Source of the DNA: Siphonodentalium dalli
Lineage: Eukaryota; Mollusca; Scaphopoda; Gadilida; Siphonodentaliidae
Assembly: GCA_032622095.1 (NCBI GenBank)
Contig: CP136066.1
Location: 115,217,319-115,281,318, forward strand
Length of the DNA: 64,000 nucleotides
Reading direction: 5' to 3'
A program made the position numbers and the translations under genes. Positions within the stretch are counted from its first letter, which is position 1. Every line of letters begins with the position of its first letter. The notes below the pieces were generated by a model. That model made no database searches, was not told where the DNA came from, and worked only from the letters and a program-made list of their open reading frames with translations. Shown here one piece after another: positions 11,572 through 23,699 of the stretch.

Positions 11572-12604
11572 GAATCCATGCATGATGCATGCAAGCAAAT
11601 GATACATTGCCAATGTTTGTTAAACCATAATTTTATAAAAACGGAGACTTGGTTGTGTGTGTGTTTCCTTATTTATTGTAAGCTGTGTAGCTATTCGATT
11701 TCCTCCAAAAACAGTTGACTTGTGTACCAAACGATCACTACTCAACGGGGGTTTTAAGAGATTAGTTGAAATAATCGGTAATACCGTATACCGCGGTATG
11801 GTTTTAAGATTACCGCGGTATTTTTATGCTTAAATACCGCCCAGCACTATGCATACACTTAGGTCCATGTGAGTTCCAATGTTGTGATATCTGGATACAT
11901 CTCAGCATACATTACCTTGTCCTGAATCCATGCATGATGCATGCATGCAAATGATACATTGCCAATGTTTGTTAAACCATAATTTTATAAAAACGGAGAC
12001 TTGGGTGTGTGTGTGTTTCCTTATTTATTGTAAGCTGTGTAGCTATTCAATTTCCTCCAAAAACAGTTGACTTGTGTACCAAACGATCACTACTCAACGG
12101 GGATTTTAAGAGATTAGTTGAAATAATCGGTAATACCGTATACCGCGGTATGGTTTTAAGATTACCGCGGTATTTTTATGCTTAAATACCGCCCAGCACT
12201 ATGCATACACTTAGGTCCATGTGAGTTCCAATGTTGTGATATCTGGATACATCTCAGCATACCTTGTCCTGAATCCATGCATGATGCATGCAAGCAAATG
12301 ATACATTGCCAATGTTTGTTAAACCATAATTTTATAAAAACGGAGACTTGGGTGTGACCCCGGTGTGTGTGTGTTTCCTTATTTATTGTAAGCTGTGTAG
12401 CTATTCGATTTCCTCCAAAAACAGTTGACTTGTGTACCAAACGATCACTACTCAACGGGGGTTTTAAGAGATTAGTTGAAATAATCGGTAATACCGTATA
12501 CCGCGGTATGGTTTTAAGATTACCGCGGTATTTTTATGCTTAAATACCACCCATCACTACGCATACACTTAGGTCCATGTGAGTTCCAATGTTGTGATAT
12601 CTGA
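11572..12604. repeat. Three-copy tandem array, about 350-bp unit, with CCGCGG palindromes
   Basis: Units start at 11572, 11924 and 12271 (gaatccatgcatgatgcatg). They are highly similar; the third carries an 11-bp insertion near 12357. Each unit includes ataccgcggtat twice and then aaataccgcccagcacta. Read in reverse, that gives tagtgctgggcggtattt, reminiscent of hAT-type ends. A related piece (aatactgcccagcacta) occurs near 17645. The hAT link is inference. Confidence 0.8.
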
Positions 12605-12611
12605 GGGTGAC

Positions 12612-12712
12612 GACCCCCTCCCCCTGGCATCCGGCATCCGGCTTAAAATGGACCCCGGCATCCGGAATACGCCATAACAGAGAGGCGGCATCCGGAATAC
12701 TATTTGATTAAA
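12612..12712. repeat. Short tandem repeat ccggcatccgg
   Basis: About five variants of ggcatccgg(c/a) occur within 100 bp, more GC-rich than the flanks. It is a simple minisatellite without coding potential. Confidence 0.65.
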
Positions 12713-12903
12713 TTTATTGAAAACAGACTCAGGAACGAAGTGAACGTTGGCATGATGTATTGGAATTAGTCTCCGTATTGGATAGTAATGATTTGATTTA
12801 GCAGCTTTACGGAAAGATTAAACTTTTTAATAAATGTATGATCTCATATCATACATATATATACGCCCTGTCGAACTTACTCGCGGCCATATTGGACCCA
12901 CCA

Positions 12904-13086
12904 GGTTCCGGTTCCGTGGTTTTAGTGCTACAGTTCAAAGTTTTGGAGTAGCATTTCCATATATGACATATATGGAAATCATGAATATTCAAAAGCTCCA
13001 TATATGGAAACGCTACTCCAGAACTTTGATATGTAGCAATAAAACAACCGGGGCTGCATGGAAGAATCTGATACCACGGAACCGGA
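12904..13086. repeat. Imperfect inverted repeat (foldback), GGTTCCG ends
   Basis: The left side begins ggttccggttccgtggt and includes ggagtagcatttccatatatg. The right side has catatatggaaacgctactcc and ends accacggaaccgg. The arms are diverged but collinear over about 65 bp, with extra sequence in the right arm. It is consistent with an old MITE; no ORF. Confidence 0.6.
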
Positions 13087-14629
13087 GTTAATGCGAGTTA
13101 ATGACATGATATGGCGTATTTGGGTGGGGGTGAAAGGCATAGACCATGTTCCAAATGACAGCAGTGTTATAATATACTGAATGAGGAGAAGTTGAAGTGG
13201 CATGTGCGGAAACCACCCAGCTAATCTTGGGTGACCGTTCATGGTCGTACACAGTAGTATTGAACACCAGGGACACGTAAATAGAAAACTAACATCTTTT
13301 TAATATTTAATATTTCAAATTAAAGGTACTCAATCAGAGGGTCTCCATATCATCACATTCGAACAAGAACGACATGTTTTGAAATGCCGCTTCAGTTATC
13401 AGAATCTAATAATTGCCCAAATATAACGAAAAGCACAATCAACTATAGTATAAAATTGCACAAAACCTGTTATTTATCAACATTTTGTTCAACGAAATTT
13501 TGCCGGTTTGTCAAATATCTAACACAAAAAGCCACTTGATTTTAGAGTTATCCATCTTTACCCGAAATTTGGTCAATGAAATTCTTCTCGTTGACTGTCT
13601 ATTGGGCCACCAAAAATAATTGATTTCAAACATCGATATTTGATCACTCTGAGCTGTGATGGATGGGTTCATCGACTCGAATCAAATATGTTTACCGTAC
13701 CTTTAATAAACGTATATATGTAGCATTATACATGTGCAGTATAGTATAATAAATCTAACAATGTTATGATTTCACATAACTCTAGGAGTTAAGATTATAA
13801 TAATTGATGTTTACAAACACCTCATCATGTCACACCACACACTTGCAATATCATGCAATTTGATCAGTGATTAATTATTGAAGCATTTGTGAGGCACGCG
13901 CACTCAAGGTCCCGCCCAATTATATTTTGTAGCATATTATTTCATATCCGTGAATATTTTCCGTCAATATTTTCTTCGCTAAATTAGGTTTATACGAAAC
14001 TCATATAACACGAACACAATCTAACTTGAAAGTTATTTCAATGGGAGTAAATAAAAAAATTGCCTATCTTAGTGTACAGTACCCCTTTAAGTCACATACT
14101 GATATATGGTAATACATACCAAATAAGGAATTTACAAATGATACGATTGTGAGTTGTAAGTCGTAGACTCACCAAATTAGGGGTATTATAACCAATGTAT
14201 AATGCGCGAATCCAAATAAGGGAATGCCGCAATATCATGACTGCTTATAAACAATTCACTGCGCTTTTTGCAAGAAAATAAACAACACTCGACCTACATC
14301 TTCTCTGACACAAAGCGTGTTTTGTGAATAATATTGCATTCATATCATCATTTTGCCATACTATTAGTATATTCTTGAGACAATTATCATAACTTGATAA
14401 ATGTTATTTCTAAATTATAGCCAGCAACGAAGGCCACCTGTCCCTTCAAACAAATTCTAATCAAATCTCTATTTGGTCGTACTTCATTTTGTGCCATCGG
14501 TATAGTATGCACTTCGGATGAATTGGTTAAGTTTGCACTGTAACTCAACTTGGAAATGGGATGATGCCATAAGTTACAGTCCATAGAGCAATAGAAAACT
14601 TGGACAATTTATATGCTTAAATACTAGTA
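13087..14629. other. No gene recognised; possible small MITE 13318-13707
   Basis: An 11-bp inverted pair (attaaaggtac near 13318, gtacctttaat near 13697) brackets about 390 bp and could mark a MITE, but 11 bp is weak. No reading frame here looks biological. Confidence 0.3.
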
Positions 14630-16195
14630 ACTACAAATAGAGGTTACCCTGAAGATCCATAAACAGTTTGGGAATAATCGGATGAAAAAGTTTGGCTGTA
14701 CGGAGTGCCAAAGGATGCAGTAATACTAATAGAAAGAATAAAATCCGAGATAGCTCCCATTTAGAGGTCACTCCGAAGTTCCATATGAAGTTTGGTGCTG
14801 ATTGGATGAGGGAGTTGGCCTCTTGGGTGCACTGAAGGATATACATAGTCATACAAAGAGTAAAATCCAAGCTGTTAGCACTTGGCCACATTTTTTCAAT
14901 AAAATATTGAAAGTTTTATGGCGCTCCCATCCCATTTTATGAATTGAAGATGGCTACTGGCGGCCATGTTTTGTGAGGAATTTCAGAAAAAAAATGATGG
15001 CTCCAATCTAGAGGTCACCCGATGATCCATAAAAAGTTTTGGATAAACGATGCGGTCTGTAGGTTGTGGCAAAGGATTTAGTCATGCAAAGAGTAAAATC
15101 AAAGATGGCTGCCAGTGGCCATGTTTTTCATGCCTGTAAATTTTCAAAACAATTCTTTGATAAATGCGGGCTGTAGGGTGCGGCGATGGATTGAAATGCT
15201 GGCGGCCATGTTTTTAATGAGTTTCAGGAAAACAATGATAGCTCCCGTCTAGAGGTTATCCTGTAGATGAAGGTTGGTGATGATTGAATAAGGCAGGTGG
15301 CCTGTAGAGTCTTCCAAAGAATTGTCATACAAAGAGTAAAATACAAGATGGCTGCCGGCGGCAATGTTTCTCAACAGATGTTGGAAAAAATTGACGGCGC
15401 CCATCTAGAGATAACCCCGAAGATCTATTTGAAGTTTGGTGATGATTGAATGAGGGATGTGTACTGTACGGTGTGGCAAAGGATTTAGTTATGCAAAGAG
15501 TATAATCCAAGATGTTTTCCAGCAGGCATGTTTTTCATAAACAAATTTTCAAATTTGATAGGTGATCCAAAACATGACTGTAAATTTTCAAAACATTGCT
15601 ACAATAAATCCGGGCTGCAGGGAGCGGCGATGGATTCAAATTTTAAATCCAAGATGGCTGCCGATGGCAATGTTTTTTGACAAATTTCGGAAAAAAAGTT
15701 GACAACTCCCATCTAGATGTCATCCCAAATATCCATATGAAGCTTTGTTAACGATCGGATGAGGGATGTGGTCTATAGGGTGGGCCAAATGATTTAGTCT
15801 TGCAAAGAGTAATATCTAAGATGGTTGACGATGGCCATGTTTTCATCGAAAATTGATAGCTCCTATCTAGAGATGATCCTAAACATGCCTGTAAATTTTC
15901 AAAACAATTCTCCAATAAATGTGGGCTGCAGAAATGGATTCAAATTTGAAATCCAGAATGGCTGCTGGCAGCCATGTTTTTTAAGAATTTAGCAAAAAAA
16001 TTAATGGCTCCCATCTAGAGGTCACCCCGAAGATCCATAAGAAGTTTGGTGATGATCGGATGAAAAATGTGGTCTGTAGGGTGCGACAAAGGAAATTGTT
16101 GACTGACACATGCACAGACGGGTGGACGGATGCCCCAACGGACACCAACCTATGGCAGTAGTTCAAACCTGACTGACTTCGTCAACATCAGCTAA
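14630..16195. repeat. Degenerate tandem array 'aagatggctgcc...ggccatgttttt'
   Basis: At least seven diverged units of about 220-330 bp repeat the same order: 'ggctcccatctagaggtca', 'gaagatccat', 'agtttggtgatgatcgg', 'gtctgtagggtg', 'gcaaagagtaaaatcca', then 'agatggctgcc'. The array ends at 16100-16190 with gacgggtggacggatgcccc and 'gacttcgtcaacatcagctaata'. The tail matches the style of the repeats at 4490 and 2725, so these belong to one broad family of tailed repeats. Confidence 0.75.
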
Positions 16196-16533
16196 TAATA
16201 CGTGTGTTTACGGTAACCCAATATCTCTCCCCGACTATTTTATTGTTTTTTTTCTTCAAATTTGGCTCACTCATTTTTTGTTTCTTACCGTCTTAAAATA
16301 CGAAAATACACAACTGGAATAAGCAGTTGCTTAAATTTAGACCATAAACTAGCATAACCATCAAACCAGATGTTTTTGTTTGAAAGTCAACACAACACAA
16401 TCACAACTAATCCCCCTCACCTGCCCGCATCCTCTCCCTCCCATCTCTCAATACCTCCCTCGTACCTAGAAAAAATGGTGATCTTGGGGTGTAATTGAAC
16501 TTGAGTCATCATGACTTCTCCTCGATACCAGTC

Positions 16534-16565
16534 CACTTCTCCCTATAATCGAATAGGGAGAAGTG
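16534..16565. repeat. Small perfect hairpin, 12-bp arms
   Basis: cacttctcccta at 16534-16545 and tagggagaagtg at 16554-16565 are perfect reverse complements with an 8-nt loop. A further gggagaagtg and ttctccc pair follows immediately. There is no T-run or other sign of a terminator, so function is unknown. Confidence 0.6.
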
Positions 16566-17060
16566 ATTTCTCCCAATTTGAAACCTCTTGGCTGGTCCCT
16601 GTCCCTGACAACAGTTTCAACAAGAGCAGGCCTTAAAATCTATAATATTTTGCGAGATTCAAAATATAGCATTTCCACACCAAATAAGCTGCTTTTTCAT
16701 TATTGTGATTCTTGTCAGATTTATAGCCCTGAACAGAGTATCAAAATCCTGAATACAAGTTGTCAAGTCATGGTTCAAATGAGAGAAGAGTCTTAGAAGA
16801 CTTACATTATCATTGGATATTCTGCTGCCACTTACCTGCTTTGTGTATTTTATAAATAGGATAGACACACACTCCTACAGCTATAATGGTAAACTTCCAC
16901 AATCTATTGTTGTTCCAGTGAAACTTCCATGGAAAGTTTGCATACTTGGCCGCAATACTGTAAGGGTACTGCATGTTTCTTTTTGCAGGAACACTTATCC
17001 TACAGGAATAAGATGAAGATGATAGGTTAATAATAGACAGGATTCTAGGAGAGGCTAAAG

Positions 17061-17430
17061 AAAAAATATTTGTGGTTTGGGTTTCCCTACCGACCCTATT
17101 TTAAACCCCCTACACTAAAGTTTTTTTCATGGTTTTCCTGGGTTTCAAGAAAATATATTTAATTTTTTCTCCAAAAATTTCTTAAAACACAAAAAACACA
17201 TTTACGCATCTCAGAATAGATTGATTTCTAAGTAAAAGTATTGTGTAATATTAAAAGTTATACAAAAATAATCAAAAGTAGTTTTATGTCAATCTTGCAG
17301 AGTAAAATATCACATGAAAAGTCAGAAGAATATGTCAAAATAAAAAAATTAATTAAAAAAATTGAATTCCAAGCCTACCTACCGACCCTATTTTTTTTCG
17401 GCTTGTAACCCAAACCAGACATTTTTTTTT
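17061..17430. mobile_element. MITE-like element with AACCCAAACC inverted ends
   Basis: The outer ends 17061-17083 and 17407-17430 are inverted copies over about 23 bp, with a perfect 11-bp core tggtttgggtt / aacccaaacca. Just inside both ends the same-strand phrase ctaccgaccctatttt appears. The 370-bp body is AT-rich with no ORF. TSD not resolved. Confidence 0.55.
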
Positions 17431-17639
17431 GCCATATTTATAATTCATATGGCAAATCTGAGGCTTCGTTGGGAGCATGGTGTATTTGGTGGGCTGCCAA
17501 CGTGGATTCGAGCATTTTTGGTGCATGCTTTGTTAATAGAATGGGTTCAATCATATACACCTTATGTATAGGCTTATAATATTCGCTGTTAAATTTTTCC
17601 CAATATAGAAATAGGTCAATAAATATCCGAGCTATATTG

Positions 17640-17820
17640 TAAATACTGCCCAGCACTACTATAGGGTACTCTAGCCAAACTGCTAAAGTGCTGTGTGTAT
17701 GTATGGTACTTTAGCAGCTCAGCTAAAGTGCTGTATATGGTGCTTTAGCAGTTCAGCAAGTTTAGCAGCCAGGCTAAAGAGTAAAGTGCTGTATATGGTA
17801 CTGTAGCCACAGCCTATATA
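17640..17820. repeat. Short tandem repeat 'gctaaagtgctgtatatggt'
   Basis: Four to five variants of gctaaagtgctgtatatggt(a/g)ct alternate with tttagcag. The block directly follows aatactgcccagcacta, the putative hAT-like end shared with the 11572 array. Confidence 0.6.
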
Positions 17821-19050
17821 AGTATATTTTATTTTTTTTAAAATTTCCACAACATACAAGTACAAGGTCACTGTGTCAATCATTTCAATGAATTTGGAAT
17901 CAGGTTGACTGTTGACATGATGGTTCTAGTTGGCATCAACGGTATATATCTTAATGTAACCACGGATACCTATACTTCCATGTGATAACTCGCAATATAG
18001 ATAAATGTATTTCTGCACTTCTGTGTTCCTGAATTTGAAATCGGAAAGGATACCGCTATTCTGCCATATACAGCCAGCGATGCTATTCTACCGTATATGA
18101 AACAATACTAGCCTATCAGGCTATTCTGCTGTACGAAAATTGGCGCCAATTTTGATGTTAATGTACATGACGTCCAACCATGGCGCCATCAATCATCTTC
18201 GCATGATTTTCATTGGGGACACTTTTATCCAGCCCTATACATATACCCATGCTACATGATCAGATGTTTTATTGGGGGTATATTAGGCATACATGTATAT
18301 ATCAGGACGGTATTACGATCTACTAAATGGAGGAATTGTCCCTATTTTGAATGAATACATATTTTTGTCAGAGTACAAGAATCATATTTTACCAACCACA
18401 TTTGATATATATCGGCCCTATACATATAGGCCTTCACTGCCGCCTACCACATAATAGACACAGCTTGTCGGTATATAGCAACCTTATCCTAGATGCTATT
18501 ATATTGTATGAAAAGATAGAACATATACCATATGATATACGATGTGTATTGTGACGTAAGTTGATATCAGGTCGGGCACAGGTGCCAAATGAGCTATTTA
18601 TTAAGCTCACGTAGCTAAATCGAGCTAAATTTTTTATGTGATTTCAGTCTGTTCCTTCAGTTCAACACCTAACTCGAAATATCGCAATGCGTATTTAATT
18701 TTACTGGATCAACATGACATTGAGCTTTTCAAAAATACCTTGTGCTCATCTACTCACAACAGTCTTAATATATTTTAAGTGACATTTGCTTAAGGATTTA
18801 CCCATATGTTTTCATTAAAATTCGGAAGAGTAAACACTTTTTTCATTATGTAAATCTTCGCCACGCCATCTTTGATCTTATGCCAAGATAAAATGAAACA
18901 CACTGTTTCATAATTAATTAGTCTCTTAGTACTATACAAATAAAGTCGCTAAGTAGGTCATCGCTTCTCTATAAGGAGCATGTGAATTTTGCGATGTTTT
19001 TTTACATAAACTGAGATAAAATACATTTAAATTTGTTCGTTGGATAAATA
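17821..19050. other. No gene recognised
   Basis: AT-rich sequence with many tatac/atatg motifs. Reading frames are under 70 codons and lack splice or family signals. Confidence 0.4.
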
Positions 19051-19182
19051 GAACATCCGCATAGTGAATCTGAATAGAGAATTTATTTTTGCTTGTATGT
19101 GGGCATCTATTTGGCTCGCCAAATAGATGCCCACAAACTCGCAAAAATAAATTCTTTATTCGGCTACACTATGCAGATATTC
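19051..19182. repeat. Hairpin, 65-bp arms with 2-nt loop
   Basis: Arms 19051-19115 and 19118-19182 fold back on each other around tc. The inner 20 bp (gggcatctatttggc / gccaaatagatgccc) are perfect and the outer part has several mismatches. An almost loop-less palindrome of this size is unstable in many cloning hosts and suggests a recent fold-back event. Confidence 0.85.
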
Positions 19183-19375
19183 TCTATGTCAATACCTCTA
19201 TAAATCTGATATAGACTTTATTCTAGTTAGTTGAAATTATTATTTACAAATTATAGTCAGGACTATTATATAGGATTGATTCTTGGTATAAATTAGTACA
19301 TGCATGTAATATTAAGTAGTTATTCCATAATAACATGTTGCGTTAAAGCATGAGTTCCCGGTGCGTGAACAATAT

Positions 19376-20255
19376 CAGGGTTTCCGCTAGGGGTTGGGGG
19401 AATATGGCCGTATTTGTGAAGCACATACCCGGCGCCCTATCGGGAGAAAATTTTGATGTTTATCTCTGAAAAGTAGCAATGAACATTGAACATTGAAGCT
19501 TGGTATAGAAACCAAATTAAAACAGATCGTCTTTCTTTGATCTCAAGTTAATGAACTAAAAGCATGTAAGCACCACAATATACAGTAGATAGAATGACTT
19601 TTATAACAGTTGCAATATTAAAAGCCGACATCAAAGGAACTAAAGACACAGTGTCAAGGGTACTCTAGCAGTAACCAGTGTTCCTCAGACGGAGATGACC
19701 TCATGCTGGATTCGTATAATGGATAATTTTGTATTAATTGGACAGGGAATAAATACATTGATATTTTATATTGTTTTATTTTGAATTAAACATTTCTTTG
19801 ACACATACCTTGTTTTGAGGAAAAATGTCTGCACTGCTTGTCGCAGTGACTGCCAGAACTCACCTGTGTTCCTGGTTGCAGCTCAGAAGTCAGCACCCCC
19901 CCAGTGACTTACCAATATCTAATGCGCATTTTGAGGGAAATAGTGGGTCAGAAAGTTGGGTATGTACCGTAAATTAAAATGTGAGAGGCTGATTAATACA
20001 TGTACTAAACATTCGCCGACAAAGCGTTACACATGATGGTGCTGACATGATCCGGGCTAATCCGTGATAATGTCTTATTCAGACAGGATTACTTGCAATC
20101 TGTTACTAGTAATCATCAGTGTCGGTGATCGCTCATCCTGTGTAAAAAGGGGGCTGAGCTAGGTCTGTGACTATTTTGTGGCCAATATTAAGTCAAGGTT
20201 GGGAAGGGGAATGAGGCCGCTGGACGGCCGGCCTGCTGTAGTAGCGGAAACCCTG
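19376..20255. mobile_element. Non-autonomous hAT-like element, 880 bp, 8-bp TSD
   Basis: The left end reads cagggtttccgctagggg and the right end is the inverted gtagcggaaaccctg, giving a perfect 14-bp terminal inverted repeat. Flanks are aacaatat (19368-19375) and cacaatat (20256-20263), an 8-bp target duplication with one difference. An 8-bp TSD and CAGGG-type ends fit the hAT superfamily (established knowledge). No transposase frame is present, so it would need a helper. A 113-aa ORF starting at 20178 runs out through the right end and is spurious. Confidence 0.7.
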
Positions 20256-20263
20256 CACAATAT

Positions 20264-20724
20264 TGACCTGCTAAAAAAATTCCAACTGCACCTTACCACA
20301 AATCATCAATGTTTCATCCAATTTTCATACTGGGGTTACATGCTTCAGTGCCTAACTATCAGAAAATTTAACAACAGATCGTTGAGAATTTGTATGAAAC
20401 AATCAATTGTCATATACCGGTATGTCCAAAGCTATTTAATTTCTATTAATCAACACGCCCAAACATTTCAAATTGAGTTAACAAACATATTGCATACCCA
20501 TCAGTCTAAAAGACTTTAGGTTAAAGTTGCCTAATCACTAATCCTCTAGTTGCAATCTTTGTCTTAAGTTTTATTATGTTTCTATTTGTAAATAATACAG
20601 TCAATTTCCCAGTTCCGGATATTTCCTAGTTACGGATAACATTAACAGTTAACACTTGCCGTGTGGATCAAAATACACAATGTAGACCCTGTTAATTCAC
20701 TTTCTTCGGGTGATGGACGTTTCG
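20264..20724. other. No gene recognised
   Basis: AT-rich. It contains a small 'cagttccggat' / 'tagttacggat' near-repeat at 20610-20636 and nothing else notable. Confidence 0.35.
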
Positions 20725-20790
20725 TACCTTGGTCGTTTCGTACACTCTGGTCGATTCGTACCATTATTTTGGTCGTTTCGTACCATCGAA
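20725..20790. repeat. Short tandem repeat ggtcgtttcgtacc
   Basis: Four variants of ggtcg(t/a)ttcgtac occur within about 65 bp. It is a simple repeat without coding potential. Confidence 0.65.
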
Positions 20791-20867
20791 AAAAAATATT
20801 GTAATTACTAGTATTGAATGAAAAGATGTCTATTATCATTAATATATGTGTATATACTCAGTTATAC

Positions 20868-20947
20868 CGGGCCGAGGCATATCTCTGCCGTTTGCATCAT
20901 GCTGTCCGAATATTTCCAGGGCATGTTAATGTTATTAACGATGTAGC
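20868..20947. repeat. Dispersed repeat, copy 1 of 'ctctgccgtttgcatcatgctg'
   Basis: A stretch of about 75 bp containing tctgccgtttgcatcatgct and gggcatgttaatgtta is repeated at 22562-22640 with few changes. In the second place it is followed by sequence that also occurs at 22013-22100, so the two modules are probably parts of one element that was broken or rearranged. Confidence 0.65.
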
Positions 20948-21107
20948 TATTGCAATATGTGATTTCCGCTTTAAATTGTTTACTTCTGTTTTATTACATA
21001 TATTTCATTATAATACGCAACTTTTTCCGTCTGTGCTTCAAATGACAACTGACAAATAAAAAACAGTAATCTTTGTAACACAACAGTGAACACTGTTACT
21101 CTCGGGA

Positions 21108-21215
21108 TCCAAATAATAGTAGGGGGCGGAATAATAGTACAGGGGTGAAATTTCCTTTAAAATAAATAATAGTATGGGGGCGCAATAATAGTACAGGGGG
21201 GAATTTTCGCAAATC
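21108..21215. repeat. Tandem pair 'ataatagta...ggggcg'
   Basis: Two roughly 65-bp units share aataatagta, gggggcg, aataatagtacagggg and gaa(a/t)tttc. A minisatellite. Confidence 0.6.
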
Positions 21216-22007
21216 AACACTAAGTATGGGTAAAAAATTGTGGTTAGTTTCATATGTTCTCATACAGAGATCATTGGAGAAAAATTGAACCTAATAATTG
21301 TTCAAAGTATCCAATTCATTTTGAACTAATACCAAGTGTCACCCACATTTTTGGATAATACATTGATGTTTAAAATGAATGGTTCCTTAGTCATAGTAGA
21401 ATATTGAGAATTTTTTCATGATTTTAGCTTTTAAAACTCCGATAAATTTAGCTTAGGTTTAAGCACATAAATTAATATTATTTTTACACATTTAGCTGAA
21501 ATGTAATAAACGTAGGGTCCCAAACCACTGGGCCGGAAACCACTTGGTGAGTCCCGGGGAGTTGTGGACTTTTTCCCTCATTCTGAGACGCTGACAACTT
21601 TTTCTAATCAAGACCTACATATAATATGTTCATTAAGGCTCTTTACGGTAAAGAACATAAAGAGAAATTCATGTAAGCTACTTCATTAGTGTGCGCTCTT
21701 TTTTTGGCACCTACAGTTTGGTGGCCTTTTAGGCCAAGAATTGGTCAATATTCAACTATGCAGGTTTATACAGTAGTACATGTATTCATTTAACGCATGA
21801 TATGTATCTGTCCTATTTATTTTGTTTCGCTTACATGTGTTTGTCCATGTATTTGTCAAATGTGATAATTGTGTTGTATGCATGATTGTGTTATTTTAAT
21901 TATCAATATTTACATAAAATATATTTTCGGCCAACAAAGGAGTGTTAGTTTTAAATTTGTGCCACTCGGGTAATTATATCGGGATGAGAAAAAGAGCAAC
22001 AGTGTCA

Positions 22008-22730
22008 GTAACATTTCAAAGATTTAGGTCGAAATATTCGGACCACTGCTGCAAACAGCTTCGTCCAAGAGTTGATAATTTTTGCCCGGACACCGTTTCC
22101 TAGCACCTTGCCATAGATAGAGTTATACTAAATTAATTTATAGTTATTCTGACTCTGACCACAGGGGTTTGTCAGAATGATAGTAAATAAAAAATATAAG
22201 AGATATATAGATATATATAGATATATAAGTAATAAATAAAGAATAGGGTTGCAACTAGGGGATTAGCGATTTACGTCATTTTTTTTTATTTTTAGTATCA
22301 CGAAATTTAGAAACGTGAAAAAACGTTCCGCTCGTGGCACTCTCCATATTCATTGCTATTATGACTGTTATACATCAACGTGACCGCTGTGATTTACATT
22401 TAGCATGACATTGGCAATATCACCTTATGTTCTCTTTATATCACCGCAACGCCAGGTATCATTTTCGAACCGTCCGCTGATTTCGTGGACACGCGACCAT
22501 GTACATCCGTTGTAATTAGTTGGCGGTGTCGGGCAAAAATGTACACATATAAATATAATAAAAGGGCCGAGGAATCTCTGCCGTTTGCATCATGCTGTCC
22601 GAATATTTCCGGGGCATGTTAATGTTAGTAACGATGTAACATTTAAAAGATTTAGGTCGAAATAATCAGACCACTGCTGCAAACAACTTAGTCCAAGAGT
22701 GGATCAAGTTTTACAGGACACCGTACCCAG
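22008..22730. repeat. Diverged repeat modules around an AT-rich core
   Basis: The module gatttaggtcgaaatattcg through 'ccactgctgcaaacagctt' and 'ggacaccgt' (22018-22102) recurs at 22648-22725. The second copy is preceded by the 20868-type module. Between them lies AT sequence with atagatatata runs (22198-22232). It is interpreted as fragments of an old non-coding element. Confidence 0.5.
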
Positions 22731-23022
22731 CAGCGTGTCACCGAGGGCAGCCAACGCTTCGTTGCGATGATTTAAAGAGAAAATAGGTGATGTAGTCAAT
22801 GCGAAATTAAATTTCAGCCACATGCGGTCATATTGATGTATAATAGTCATAATAGCAATCTCTGAATCTGTCTGAAGATCGCTACAACTTAAGTACAAGT
22901 ACAATCGATAACATTTTGGCTTTCCTATTTTCGAGGCAAAAAATTGATAAATAAATATTTGTAGGTCAAATCACTAATCCCCTTGAATCTTGATTCAATC
23001 CTATACTCTTATTACATACACA

Positions 23023-23095
23023 TGTCGATGTCAGATCGCCATATCAAACGAGCTGCCGCAGGCAGCGAGTTTGATGCAGCGATCTGACATCGTCA
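23023..23095. repeat. Hairpin 35/3/35, copy A
   Basis: Arms 23023-23057 and 23061-23095 pair almost completely around gca. The core is gatgtcagatcg / cgatctgacatc plus gctgcc/ggcagc. Copy B lies at 37674-37746. The symmetry suggests a small palindromic element. Confidence 0.8.
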
Positions 23096-23436
23096 ACGAG
23101 ACGTGATACTGCAGCCCATAGCACTTCACTGTACCGATAAAGCGTTTATTATATGACACATTTTTGGTTCATCCCATGTCACAAAGGGCAAAACTACTTC
23201 GTTAATTATACTACACGCGCAACAATAGAACAGATCCGTTTACGCTTCAAACGACCTGGCAAATAGTTCCCAACTTCCGGTGACCTAATTTCACGGGATA
23301 CTGATATGGAATTTCAAAGGATACTGATACGGAATTCATAGAATACCGATACGGCTCACGACCAGACAAGCGTTTTCCGACTGCTCGGAATTTATCGCCA
23401 AACAATAGTGGTATTTGTAAGGGATTAGTGGTAGTC

Positions 23437-23512
23437 ATATAATAATATTTATTATTACTACTATTTATTATTATTTGTATATATTTATTATTATTATTAT
23501 TTATTATCATTC
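23437..23512. repeat. (ATT)n microsatellite, copy A
   Basis: Imperfect tttattatta runs interrupted by ctactat and gtatata. The partner at 40224-40299 has the same interruptions, which supports very recent duplication because microsatellites diverge fast. Confidence 0.8.
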
Positions 23513-23699
23513 TGACTCCTGTGCTCTGACTGTCAGTAGGGATTTTAGGTGAAAATGTCATATTCAAGTACAATGTTTATAGTTAGTCTCATATGAAAGA
23601 TTAGGAATCGCAGATCACAAAACTTTTTACAGAACAAAAAAATTCCATCTAGTTTCCTAGTTATGGTTAATCGAAGGTCGAAAAACCACTGATATTTTT

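Noticed and set aside
11572-12604. CRISPR-like array
   Set aside because: The units are about 350 bp, contiguous and without spacers, in a eukaryotic context.
1-22886. tRNA, rRNA or protein-coding host genes
   Set aside because: I looked for cloverleaf-like arms, rRNA words and splice-bounded coding islands and found none I could support; a covariance-model scan would be needed to exclude tRNA-derived SINEs.
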